Source of the DNA: Branchiostoma floridae
Lineage: Eukaryota; Chordata; Leptocardii; Amphioxiformes; Branchiostomatidae
Direction of reading: 5' to 3'
Length of the DNA stretch: 64,000 nt
Assembly (NCBI RefSeq): GCF_000003815.2
Contig: NW_023365702.1
Coordinates: 144,828 to 208,827 of the forward strand
Shown: piece by piece, positions 10,313 through 20,229 of the stretch
Layout of the letters: each line of letters opens with the position of its first letter
Numbering within the stretch: position 1 is the first letter of the stretch
The notes under the pieces: generated by a model
The model's input: only the letters and a program-made list of their open reading frames with translations
What the model was told of the DNA's origin: nothing
The model's database searches: none
Program-made: the position numbers and the translations under genes

Positions 10313-10917
10313 GTAGTACTACTGAACCTCCCCGTAGAGTTAGTTCAAACACGCCATAATGAACACCAGATGCTAGAACGCAGGGAAGTCCCCGCCTGGG
10401 GTCGGACGGGGGAAGTTGAGGTACACTTTACAGATAAAAAACCGCGACCTCCATATAAATATGTCATATTCCTACATCACGAAACACTGAAAAATTGACT
10501 TTGAAAGAGTAATACATAAAAAATACTTGTATTTTTACGTGCCTTTGAATAAATAACACCAGAATGCTTATCAACGGATCTCTGTAAACCCCTCACAAGC
10601 CCCCGCTGCACTGTTTAAGTTTCTTTCTGCATTCCTCTACATATAGCTAGGAATGTTCTCTCCTTATTTCAGTTCTGTTCCAGGTGCAGAAAACTGCAAC
10701 ATTTCAAACATACATCTGTATATACATACTCTACGGTATGGTCTATCTTCCAGTAGACACAGACGAGAGTCAGACGACAAACCGGGCCATGTGGTTTACA
10801 CCTTCGTTCCCCCCTCCCCACAGAGAAGTTGCGACGCGTTCTCGAAACGCTTCTCTTTTCGAGCTTTCTGTCAAATCTACAGAGCTTCTATTAGCAAAAT
10901 ACATGAAGTAGCCTTAC

Positions 10918-11078
10918 CTGAACAAACTTGAACACCAGAAGACTTCCACAAAAACGTCCGTCGACTCCCGAAAACCGTTAAATATTGATGAGTTCTTCGA
11001 GCCGAAGAAAAGATCTTTCCACACCACGCCGTTTTCCGGAAAACAGGAAATGGCGTCACATGACCCGGAAGTATACCA
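10918..11078 (-). promoter_or_regulatory. Promoter and non-coding exon 1 of gene 2
   Basis: In minus-strand sense: ATACTTCCGGGTCATGTGACGCCATTTCCTG, given here as its two parts ACTTCCGG and TTTCCTG flanking GTCATGTGACG. ETS-like sites flank a CRE/E-box-like core, with no TATA box. Exon 1 ends TTGTTCAG at 10918, followed by GTAAGGC. The layout matches the other cassettes. Confidence 0.75.
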
Positions 11079-11404
11079 TGGCCTGGGTCAACTATCATTC
11101 CCTGGTTATTCAATTGTTGTCGCGATCACGCTAATTCAGATTTATGAAGTATACTAGTATATAATTGCTACAAAGTGTACTTTTGTCCAGATTCAGCCTG
11201 TTGCTATATTGTTACTTATTCATAGACATTCGTCATATGTAAAGCATACATATGACATTGACCGATTTTTTTTAAGCTGAACTTATACCATGGCAATATT
11301 GAAAAAAAAATACACAGAAAGATTGTCACTTTGTATGTTTTTTTTTTTGTGTGTGTACTGTACTCTTTTGTTGAATAACGTTGAGTGACAGATCGGCGTG
11401 CCTT

Positions 11405-11780
11405 CACACTACTAGTACTGCACTACTAGTACTACACTACTAGCAATACACTACTAGTACTGCACTACTAGTACTACAGTACTAGCACTGCACCACTAGT
11501 ACTACACTACCAGCACTACACTACTAGTACTGCACTACTAGTACTACACTACTAGTACTGCACTACTAGTACTGCACTACTAGTACTACACTACTAGTAC
11601 TGCACTACTAGTACTGCAATGACTAGTACTACACTACCAGTACTACACTACCAGTGCTACACTACTAGCACTACGTTACTAGTACTAAACTACTAGTACT
11701 AAGCTACTAGTACTACACTACTAGTACTACACTACCAATACTGCACTACTATTACTTCACCACTAGTACTACATACTTGT
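11405..11780. repeat. 14-bp satellite, TACTAGTACTRCAC
   Basis: About 26 tandem copies of a 14-bp unit consisting of a palindrome (TACTAGTA) plus CTRCAC, with scattered point changes. It runs directly into a GTAT microsatellite. Confidence 0.9.
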
Positions 11781-11782
11781 AC

Positions 11783-12050
11783 TACACTACATGTATGTGT
11801 GTATGTATGTGTGTGTGTATGTTTACATGTATGTACGCACGTGTGTATGCATGTGTATGTGTGTGCATGTATGCATGCGTGTATGTATATGTGTGTATGT
11901 ATGTGTGTGTATGTATGTGTGTATGTATGTGTGTACATGTATGTATGTATGTGTGTATGCATGCATGCATGTGAGTATGCATGTATGTATGTATGTGTGT
12001 GTATGTATGCATTTATCTATGCATGTATGTATGTATGTATGTCCGTATTT
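11783..12050. repeat. (GTAT)n / GTGT microsatellite
   Basis: Imperfect GTATGTGT repeat. It is the minus-strand form of the (CATA)n arrays that lie 3' of the plus-strand genes, at the corresponding place beyond the poly(A) site of gene 3. Overlapping open frames here are low-complexity artefacts. Confidence 0.9.
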
Positions 12051-12206
12051 ACATGTTTGTAAGAAGCTGACCAGCATAACTTAAGAAGGCCCGAATGGAT
12101 TGTACATGTATTGGTATGTTTTGGATATCCAGGATGAGCCTCAAAACATTCTGTACATTATATCAATAAACTGGGGCTATTGCCAAACAAATGTGCATCA
12201 AACAAC

Positions 12207-12212
12207 TTTATT
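12207..12212 (-). terminator. Poly(A) signal, zinc-finger gene 3
   Basis: AATAAA (minus strand) in the family context, about 720 bp past the stop of the gene at 12929-14443. Confidence 0.75.
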
Positions 12213-12928
12213 GAACAAAACAAATAACTATAAAAAACAAGAACAGTCTCCGAACAATAAAACCTAAAATAACACTACCATTACAATGTGAATTATCAAG
12301 ATAAATTCACACCAAGATAAACAGCTTCTGATACCCCTAAAAAACATTTAAACTTGCAAGTATAAGGTACCTGATAACCTTACCCTGATAACACTAACAC
12401 TAAGGTAAATATAAATTAGTACAACAAACTATCTAAAGATCACAAGTTGTTAGTAGTGACAAAACAAGTCTTTTTCACACAGCTGCTTTCACTAGACTAG
12501 TTCTATTGTTACCAAGGTTACAGGTAACTTACAAGCCTAAAATATAGAAATATAGAACTTCTGAAACTTGAGCCGTTATTCCACACTAAATGGACTAACT
12601 TGGCATTTTACAAAAGAGCATGTGCAATGACAAAAACAAAGTTTAATAAAGTCTTAAAGAACAAACCCTTTCTAACTAATCAAAGGTAGGGAACTTCAGA
12701 TAAGAAATCAACACGTAAATAAAAGTATTACATTTCTTAGCAAGATCATTGGACGAGATGTTACCGTAGAAGTATGTACATGGAGTTACAATCAGAAAAC
12801 TGGCTATACTACTAAACTAGTAACAAAATGTGAAAAAAAGTAAGAAATGAGCCATGTTTACAGGTAATCTTCAAAATTTGAAAGTTGTGACCAACATCTC
12901 TATTTCACACTCCTGGTCCAGGGCTTTC
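12213..12928 (-). other. 3' UTR of zinc-finger gene 3
   Basis: Homologous to the 3' UTRs of the other cassettes. No separate ORF or RNA gene is seen. Confidence 0.65.
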
Positions 12929-14443
12929 TTATTTGTGAGTTTGCATGTGCCTTCTAAGACTTCCCAGTCGACTGAATTGCCTGCTGCACTCCTCACACTT
13001 GTAGGGTTTCTCTCCTGTGTGAGTCTGCATGTGATTTTTTAAATCACCCAAAATACTAAACTGTCTGCTGCACTCCTCACACGTGTAGGGTTTCTCTCCA
13101 GTGTGAGTTCGCATATGAGTCTTCAGGTTACTCAGCGTACTGAACTGCCTGCTACACTCCTCACACCTGTAGGGTTTCTCCCCTGCGTGAGTTTGCATGT
13201 GTCCCTTTAGATGATGGAGCCTACTGAACTGCCTGCTACACTCCTCACACCTGTAGGGCTTCTCCCCTGCGTGAGTTTGCATGTGTCCCTTTAGATGATG
13301 GAGCCTACTGAACTGCCTGCTGCACTCCTCACACCTGTAGGGCTTCTCCCCTGTGTGAGTACGCATGTGTTTCTTCAGATCGCCCAGCAGACTGAACTGC
13401 CTGCTGCACTCCTCACATCGGTAGGGTTTCTCCCCTGTGTGAGTCCGCATATGTCTCTTCAGAAGGCCCAGCTCACTAAACTGCCTGCTGCACTCCTCAC
13501 ACCTGTAGGGTTTCTCCCCTGTGTGAGTTTTCATGTGTCTTTTTAGATGACCCGGCTCACTAAACTGCTTGCTGCACTCCTCACACCTGTAGGGTTTCTC
13601 CCCTGTGTGGGTCCGCATGTGAGTCTTTAGATGACCCAGCTGACTGAACTGCCTGCTGCACTCCTCACACCTGTAGGGTTTCTCCCCAGTGTGAGTTTGC
13701 ATGTGTCCCCTAAGATGATCCAGCCGACTGAACTGCCTGCTGCACTCCTCACACCTGTAGGGTTTCTCCCCCGTGTGAGTACGCATGTGGTTCTTCAGGT
13801 TAACCAGCTGACTGAACTGCTTGCTGCACTCCTCACACCTGTAGGGTTTCTCCCCTGTGTGAGTCAGCATGTGTTTCTTCAGATTACCCAGCTCACTAAA
13901 CTGCCTGCTGCACTCCTCACACCTGTACGGTTTGTGCCCTGTGTGAGTCTGCATGTGTCTCTTCAGATTACCCAGCTCAGTGAACTGTTTGCTGCACTCC
14001 TCACACTTGTAGGGTTTCTCCCCTGCGTGAGTCCGCATGTGTCTCTTTAGATGACTCAGCTGACTGAACTGTTTGCTACACTCCTCACACCTGTAGGGTT
14101 TCTCCCCAGTGTGAGATTTCATGTGAGTCTTTAGATGACTCAGCTGCCTAAACTGGCTGCTGCACTCCTCACACTTGTAGGGTTTCTCCCCTGTGTGAGT
14201 CCGCATATGTGTCTTCAGATCCCTCCGGTCACTGAACTGCTTGCTGCACTCCTCACATTTGTAAGGTTTCTCCCCTGTGTGAGTCCTCATGTGTTTCTTT
14301 AGATGACCCAGCTGACTGAACTGTTTGCTGCACTCCTCACACTTGTAGCCCGTATCTCTGCTACTGCTAAGTTGCACAGAACCATTCCTCTTAACATTTC
14401 TCCTGGCGTCACCCAAACTCTGCACGTTGCTTGTTGATGCCAT
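12929..14443 (-). CDS. C2H2 zinc-finger protein, 17 fingers (gene 3), coding exon 2
   Basis: The longest array in the window: 504 residues with the leader [20 protein letters not shown]... and 17 C2H2 fingers. All pairs of Cys and His are intact. It ends at the ancestral family terminus RRHMQTHK, so this copy appears full-length. Fingers 13 and 14 are identical and both use the variant linker AGEKP. Other variant linkers are TGHKP after finger 5 and AGEKP after finger 4. The acceptor CTACAG lies at 14471-14466 (minus), 22 nt before the ATG. Predicted role is sequence-specific DNA binding in the nucleus; the target is unknown. Confidence 0.93.
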   Translation of the reverse strand: MASTSNVQSLGDARRNVKRNGSVQLSSSRDTGYKCEECSKQFSQLGHLKKHMRTHTGEKPYKCEECSKQFSDRRDLKTHMRTHTGEKPYKCEECSSQFRQLSHLKTHMKSHTGEKPYRCEECSKQFSQLSHLKRHMRTHAGEKPYKCEECSKQFTELGNLKRHMQTHTGHKPYRCEECSRQFSELGNLKKHMLTHTGEKPYRCEECSKQFSQLVNLKNHMRTHTGEKPYRCEECSRQFSRLDHLRGHMQTHTGEKPYRCEECSRQFSQLGHLKTHMRTHTGEKPYRCEECSKQFSEPGHLKRHMKTHTGEKPYRCEECSRQFSELGLLKRHMRTHTGEKPYRCEECSRQFSLLGDLKKHMRTHTGEKPYRCEECSRQFSRLHHLKGHMQTHAGEKPYRCEECSRQFSRLHHLKGHMQTHAGEKPYRCEECSRQFSTLSNLKTHMRTHTGEKPYTCEECSRQFSILGDLKNHMQTHTGEKPYKCEECSRQFSRLGSLRRHMQTHK

Positions 14444-14596
14444 CCTCCTAGCTCTCGGGCTACGTCTGTAGGGAAAAGATACATCGTCTTTAGGCCAGAG
14501 ACACTAAATCTGTAAGTAAGTTTGTATACTAACTTGTACATTAATGTCCAAGTCAAACTGTTTCCAGGGCCTATACAGTCAAACTCCTTTGCTATA

Positions 14597-14806
14597 CTGT
14601 AAATGCATTTAAGTTCGCGGGGATTTAATTTCGCGGAAGCGGCAAAAAGGACTTTTTGCGGTGGTTTTAATTTCGCGGTAACACCATAGACTGCTGTCTA
14701 ATACCATTATAGAAAAATGTTCGCGGTGGTTTTAAGTTCGCGGTGAAATGGTCACCGCGAAAACCGCGAACATTAATCCACCGCGAACATTTCTGCATTT
14801 ACAACT
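14597..14806. repeat. CGCGAA-type MITE
   Basis: Inverted ends TAAATGCATTTAAGTTCGCGG / CCGCGAACATTTCTGCATTTA (each about 20 bases) enclose several TTTCGCGG words. It lies in intron 1 of gene 3. A shorter relative is at 10050-10155. Confidence 0.75.
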
Positions 14807-14869
14807 TATGACCAACAAGCCCCTAAGGTAAAGTCTACAGTAGCACCATACCCCCCCCCCCCCTCCCAA

Positions 14870-15987
14870 AGTCATACACCCCAGATACATGTCTATCATT
14901 GCGAGAGAGCTCGAATGCAAGCTATTACTAGTACTAGTGTCACTGATTGGTGACAAACTACTGGCTGAAATAATTTGCTTTTAGTCCATCGCTGACGTTG
15001 ATCTGATTGTATGCAGGGTTCTCCCCAGAATTTTTTTTAGCATAGTGGAGGGACGGGCAAAAATAGCACAACGGTAAGATGATTATTTTTCGGAAAACCC
15101 AATCTTATTTTCTGAAAAGTTGATTGCAATTCATGAAGTTAACAGGGACAGTTAGCACTGTTTTCATAAAAATGGGCTCATTTTGCAAGGACAGAGGGTA
15201 TCAAATACTACAAGAATAATAGCGATTCCTTTTGTTGTGTAGTGGCGATTCTGTGTTTCAACCGGCAAAGGGGACTTAACTTGTCTGTTGTTTTGTGACT
15301 GAGGCAAGGCTGAGGCTCCCGGGTTAGGGCGGGCAGGCCGCCTGCCTGGCACAGAAGCACTCAACGTTGGGAGCACTTACAACCGTGCCAGGCAGGGCAT
15401 TCCACTCCGGTACTGTGCGTGCAAAAAACGAGTTTTTGTAAATGTCTGTGCGTGCGTATATGGGTTGATATTTGTAGTTGTGACTACCCCAGGTGCGCCC
15501 TTGGGCAGGCTTGAGAATATTACTGGCGTCTATATTAATAAATATAACGTTATTGACTACTTTATAGAAAAAGGTGTCAGATGTCAGAACTGCGGGAAGT
15601 CACAACCCGGGGACGGTGTTACTACTAGTAGTATTTTCCCCTCACAGGCCCTGCTGTTTGAATAATCTGCATAACAATTGTCCCATTTTCGATGCTGAAA
15701 ACATAAACTTCAAACAAGGAGGTTAAAATCTTTTTTTTTTTCAACCTCCTTGGTTCAACGTATATCAACATTTCCTTTAGGATACGATCTATTGTCCAGT
15801 GCAGTGAATACAGACAGCAGAACCAGTAAAATTTACTGGTAAAAAGTAAAATTATTTTACTTTGAATACAACCCCCCTCCCCCTTCACGGGCCCTGCCAT
15901 CCAAGCTTGGAATTCAGCTGCAGGGCGTTCGAGCTTTCTGTCAAATCTACAGAGCTTTTAGTATCAAAATCCAAAAGGTCGTCTTAC
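14870..15987 (-). other. Intron 1 of gene 3, remaining part
   Basis: Non-coding. It includes a poly-C run (14850-14866), sequence without recognised repeats (15000-15600), and a hairpin AACAAGGAGGTTAAAA...TTCAACCTCCTTGGTT at about 15715-15755. This intron lacks the GGTACC-bounded repeat common in the others. Confidence 0.45.
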
Positions 15988-16150
15988 CTGAACAAACTTG
16001 AACACTGGTCCGGTAGAAAAACGTCAGTCGACTCCCTAAAAACAGCCCAAAATTGTGCTCTTCGTAATGGAAGAAAAACTTTCCACACCACGCCGTTTGC
16101 GAGTTCCAGAAAACAGGAAGTTGCGTCAGATGACCCGGAAGTATACTATG
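15988..16150 (-). promoter_or_regulatory. Promoter and non-coding exon 1 of gene 3
   Basis: In minus-strand sense: ACTTCCGGGTCATCTGACGC and AACTTCCTG, then the ACGGCG box, and exon 1 ending TTGTTCAG at 15988 with donor GTAAGACG. The upstream side runs into an assembly gap at 16199. Confidence 0.72.
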
Positions 16151-16198
16151 GATACGGGTCGAACAGCATCTCTTGGTTGCTCAATACATGTCGCTATC

Positions 16199-16298
16199 NN
16201 NNNNNNNNNNNNNNNNNNNNNNNNNNNNNNNNNNNNNNNNNNNNNNNNNNNNNNNNNNNNNNNNNNNNNNNNNNNNNNNNNNNNNNNNNNNNNNNNNN
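16199..16298. other. Assembly gap (100 N)
   Basis: A run of exactly 100 N. It hides the junction between the gene 3 promoter and the LINE, and probably the LINE's 5' region including any endonuclease domain. Confidence 1.
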
Positions 16299-19200
16299 CT
16301 CAGCTGAAGGACAGCAGAAGAGAGTGAAAGAGGCAAGGAAGAGATATAAACATAGAAGAGATCCAAGAAATCGAATGAGATTAGATGAGGAGAAAGAAAG
16401 ATACTACGTGATGATAGAAGAAGCTAAAAGCAAAAAAGAGGCAAGTGAGTTAAAAGAATTGAATACAAAAGATAACAAGAAGTTATGGAAGACAGTGAAC
16501 AACATACGAAAACCAAGAGAGAAAACGGTAACACAGCCAATCAGAAGAGATGATGGCACAGTAGCGTACGATGATGAGGAGATTGCAGAGGAGGTAATGA
16601 AAACATATGGAGGTGACACGGCTCTAGAATTAGATAAGGAATGGAGAGAAAAGATAGAAGAAGAAGCAAATCAATCTCTGAGAGAGGCCGCTAGAGAAGA
16701 AATGAGCCGCACAGAAGAGATGAAGAATGAATGCAGAGTAAACCGTATAAAAGAGACAAATATAAAGGAAAGAGAAACTGAAACAAGATCACATGAGGAG
16801 ACAATGGCTGAAGAAATAAATAGAGAGATCAGTGAGGAAGAAGTCTCAGAAGCAATCCAAGTAATGGAGTACAGTGCACCGAGTCCTGAAGAAAGAATTC
16901 CAGCCATTCTTCTGAAGAAAGGAGGAAATGGCCTGGTGCAGGCATTACACATGTTGCTCCAGAAGGCTTGGACAGAAGGAAAGCACCCAAAAAGCTTCAG
17001 ACAAGACCCCAAAATTCTAATCCAGAAGCCAAACAAAGAGAACTACAACAACACAAAGAGTTACAGACCAATCACATTACAGAGTATCATAGGCAAACTG
17101 CTACAAAGAGTGATGAATAACAGACTGATTTGGTTTCTTGAAGCAGGAGGTAAACTTGCAGAAACACAAGACGCATACAGAAAACAGAGAACATGTACAC
17201 AGACCATCCTCAGACTTGTACAAGACATCCAGATGGCCTGGCAAGATGGTGAAACAGTGATACTGGTAGTAATGGACCTTGAGTCATGCTACGAAAGAAT
17301 ATGGAGAGAAGGCCTATTGTGGAAACTATGGAAGATGGGTGTAGGAGGTAGGATGCTTGCCAATATACACGAGTTTCTGAACAGATGGAACAGATTCTGT
17401 GTAAATGACTACACGACAGAATGGAAGGAAACATATGTTGGCATACCACAGGGTGCTATACTTTCACCCACACTCTGCAATGCTTACACATGTGATATGC
17501 TCAAAGATGTGAGTTCTGAACATGGAGAATATGCTGATGACAACATGCTGTGGAAAAGGGGTAAGGACATAGATGCACTAGTGAGTACAATTCAGAATGA
17601 CATTGACAGTACTCTACAGTGGTGCAACAAATGGAATGCAAAGATACAAGCTGAAAAAACTGAATACATGGTATTCCAACCTCCTAAGGAGCAGAGAAAG
17701 AGAGTGGTACTACAGATGGGAAACAGCACATTGACAGAAGCAGAAGAAAAAAGATTAATGGGTATATACATGGACAGATACTTACATATGAGAGCACACG
17801 TGGAGCATCAAACCAAGAAAGCATACAAAACTCTGAAAGCAGTAGCCAGTGTGTTAGACCCAAGAACGGGACTTGACCAAAATACAGCTACACATGTGTA
17901 CAAGACACTTGTACGCCCACATGCAGAGTTTGGAGCATCCTTGATGGTTAATGCAACAGACACGGCTGTGAAGAAGTTGGAAGGAGTACAGAGACAGGCG
18001 CTGTTGAAAATCACTGGATGCCTGTCACACACTTCTACTGAGGCACTGGAGGTGCTAACAAACGTTATGCCCCTAGATATACACCTGAGAAGTATACAAG
18101 CCATGGAGTATGCCAGACTCCTAATGAAGAACAACAATACCATGATAGGACACATGATGAACAAGTGGCAAGCTACAGAGCATGAAAGAACACCTACAAC
18201 ATTGACACTGTTACACAACTGCTATAGACACAGCGTGGGTAAAAGGGCAGCGGACCCAGTTGAGGAAGAGTTTCAGTACAAAAGTGAAAATATCTCCTTC
18301 AAACCTGTACGAACTAAAAAGGTCTTCAACATACGGGAGGTACTGAGCAAAAAGGAAGGAGCTGTTGAGATACAAAAGATGCTTGGGAAGGTCACACACG
18401 AAGATGTCATCTGTTTTACGGATGGCTCAGCACTAGGAAATCCAGGCCCAACGGGCAGCGGCGCTGCAATATACCTAAAAGGACTAGACAGTATACCGAT
18501 TTGCCTGAAGAAATCAGTGTCAAGTGAAGGCAACAATTATATAGGAGAACTGCATGGTTTGTTGCTGGCGGCAGAACTCATTAAGAAAAGCAAGATACAC
18601 GGAAAGAACATATTTATACTATGTGATTGTAAATCAGCAATCGAAGCTGTATCACATGCTGGGCAACCCAGAAGCAATCAAGAAACAACCATGAAGATAA
18701 GAAAGACACTAGCTGAAATTGCAGAAAATAAGAACAATTTACAGATCCTATGGACCCCTGGTCATATGGGCATTACAGGCAATGAGATAGCAGATGGTCT
18801 TGCAAAGGAAGCAGCTAAGGAGAGTAAAAAAGAAGAACACATGATGATTGCACTTATGACAAAACAAGACATCAAGAAGGAAATCAATGAAAACTCCACA
18901 CAGAGATGGCAAAATAGATACATGCTGTCGACACAAAGTATCTTAACGCACAGTGTGATCAAGAAAGTGGGAGTAAGAAGAATGTTAAGTAGTATGACGG
19001 ATAGAAGAGGATATATACTGCTGAACCACATACTAAGCGGACACACAAGACTCAATAGCTTGGAGAAACTGACCAACCCTGAGTGCAAAACAGACCTGTG
19101 TAAACACTGCTTGGTGCCGGAAACCATAGAACATTATTTATGGGATTGTGACCTTTATTCAGAGCAGAGAGAGAGATTACAGAGAGACACATACCTCTGT

Positions 19201-19575
19201 CTGAGAGAAGAGGGAATGATGACAGTGAATCCAGAGGATCTGGAAATCTATGCAGGATCAGAGGAGGAGATTAGCAAGGAAGGAGTGGAAAAACTCCAAA
19301 CAGCCCTGATCAAATACTTGACAAGTACAAGAAGATTTGAACAATGACTGATGAGAGGGAAGATGGAGAATGAGAATAGACAACAAAAGGAATAGAAGAA
19401 TGGAAGTTTGAAGGGATACCGACAATGTGTGCAAAAGCCGACCAATTGGAAAAAGCAGCAAGAGTGTAACACATGTGTTTGGATGCACATAGAGAGAAAG
19501 GAATGAAGGAAAGCACATGAGACCATTTACCGACAACTGAAGCGGTTAGAGAGACAACAACAACAACAACAACAA
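16299..19575 (+). mobile_element. Non-LTR retrotransposon (RT + RNase H), 5' end in gap
   Basis: One open frame with RT and RNase H domains is followed by about 200 bp of 3' UTR and a tail of ACA triplets (about 19555-19575). There are no LTRs or poly(A). RNase H downstream of RT and a simple-repeat tail fit the I/ingi-like group of LINEs; the clade is an inference. The uninterrupted frame of more than 1000 codons suggests a recent insertion. Confidence 0.85.
16300..19347 (+). CDS. LINE ORF2-like polyprotein: reverse transcriptase and RNase H (5' partial)
   Basis: About 1015 codons from the gap to TGA. The N-terminal part is a Lys/Glu-rich linker. RT motifs follow in order: SYRPITLQSIIGKLL, VVMDLESCYERIW (motif A Asp), GIPQGAILSP (motif B) and EYADDNMLW (YADD catalytic pair). 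RNase H follows with CFTDGSALGNPGP, GELHGLLLAAEL, ILCDCKSA and TPGHMGITGNEIAD, which supply the D-E-D-D catalytic set. A C-terminal CKHC...HYLWDC motif resembles the zinc knuckle of many LINEs. No endonuclease is visible; it may be in the preceding gap. The protein would copy its own RNA by target-primed reverse transcription. Confidence 0.9.
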   Translation, partial: SAEGQQKRVKEARKRYKHRRDPRNRMRLDEEKERYYVMIEEAKSKKEASELKELNTKDNKKLWKTVNNIRKPREKTVTQPIRRDDGTVAYDDEEIAEEVMKTYGGDTALELDKEWREKIEEEANQSLREAAREEMSRTEEMKNECRVNRIKETNIKERETETRSHEETMAEEINREISEEEVSEAIQVMEYSAPSPEERIPAILLKKGGNGLVQALHMLLQKAWTEGKHPKSFRQDPKILIQKPNKENYNNTKSYRPITLQSIIGKLLQRVMNNRLIWFLEAGGKLAETQDAYRKQRTCTQTILRLVQDIQMAWQDGETVILVVMDLESCYERIWREGLLWKLWKMGVGGRMLANIHEFLNRWNRFCVNDYTTEWKETYVGIPQGAILSPTLCNAYTCDMLKDVSSEHGEYADDNMLWKRGKDIDALVSTIQNDIDSTLQWCNKWNAKIQAEKTEYMVFQPPKEQRKRVVLQMGNSTLTEAEEKRLMGIYMDRYLHMRAHVEHQTKKAYKTLKAVASVLDPRTGLDQNTATHVYKTLVRPHAEFGASLMVNATDTAVKKLEGVQRQALLKITGCLSHTSTEALEVLTNVMPLDIHLRSIQAMEYARLLMKNNNTMIGHMMNKWQATEHERTPTTLTLLHNCYRHSVGKRAADPVEEEFQYKSENISFKPVRTKKVFNIREVLSKKEGAVEIQKMLGKVTHEDVICFTDGSALGNPGPTGSGAAIYLKGLDSIPICLKKSVSSEGNNYIGELHGLLLAAELIKKSKIHGKNIFILCDCKSAIEAVSHAGQPRSNQETTMKIRKTLAEIAENKNNLQILWTPGHMGITGNEIADGLAKEAAKESKKEEHMMIALMTKQDIKKEINENSTQRWQNRYMLSTQSILTHSVIKKVGVRRMLSSMTDRRGYILLNHILSGHTRLNSLEKLTNPECKTDLCKHCLVPETIEHYLWDCDLYSEQRERLQRDTYLCLREEGMMTVNPEDLEIYAGSEEEISKEGVEKLQTALIKYLTSTRRFEQ

Positions 19576-20050
19576 AGTTGTTACTTAACGAGCCTCAATA
19601 ATTCATAGTACCTGACACCGACGCTTCAGACAATTTCTGCCAGTTGTTATGAATTTATAATTGTTCAATATATCATGAAGTCCTTCCTATGGTGCATTAA
19701 GCAGTGCCCATCTCTGTGTCTGAAGCCCTGGGCCACAGAACTTTGTGCAATCACTACAGCAGGAGGCCACTGGTAGTTATCTGAGCTTCAAGTGTAGTCA
19801 GTACCCTTTCCCAAATGCTGAGTGCTAAGCAGAGAAAGCAGCATGTTCAATTCTTTTGGTATCATTGACTCGGCTGTTGGTATTGAACTCACGGCATACC
19901 GACTGGTCACCCTGCCCACTTGGGCGTTGCACCGGTAACGTTAGAGAATATTATCATGATCTAGCATCCGACAAAGATTCTCACGCGGGGAGGGGGGCGG
20001 GCAAAAACTGGCGATATCTGACTTTCTAAACCTCTATCTGCACCTACTAC
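19576..20050. other. Unassigned sequence between LINE and gap
   Basis: I see no ORF, promoter module or recognisable repeat. The promoter and exon 1 of the next gene should lie here or in the gap, but the conserved ETS/exon-1 module is not seen. Confidence 0.4.
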
Positions 20051-20227
20051 NNNNNNNNNNNNNNNNNNNNNNNNNNNNNNNNNNNNNNNNNNNNNNNNNN
20101 NNNNNNNNNNNNNNNNNNNNNNNNNNNNNNNNNNNNNNNNNNNNNNNNNNNNNNNNNNNNNNNNNNNNNNNNNNNNNNNNNNNNNNNNNNNNNNNNNNNN
20201 NNNNNNNNNNNNNNNNNNNNNNNNNNN
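20051..20227. other. Assembly gap (177 N)
   Basis: A run of 177 N that removes the leader and the first part of the adjacent zinc-finger array. Confidence 1.
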
Positions 20228-20229
20228 GC

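Noticed and set aside
11732-12084. Multiple 65-97 codon frames of Thr-His or Cys-Val-Tyr repeats
   Set aside because: Translation of the GTAT/CATA microsatellite; the same artefact occurs at 26877-27360, 45104-45541, 53368-53738 and 59086-59419.
13295-14050. Long open frames opposite the finger arrays, with [19 protein letters not shown]-like repeats
   Set aside because: They are the antisense reading of the 84-bp finger unit and recur opposite every array with the same repeat. They have no independent start, promoter or conservation.
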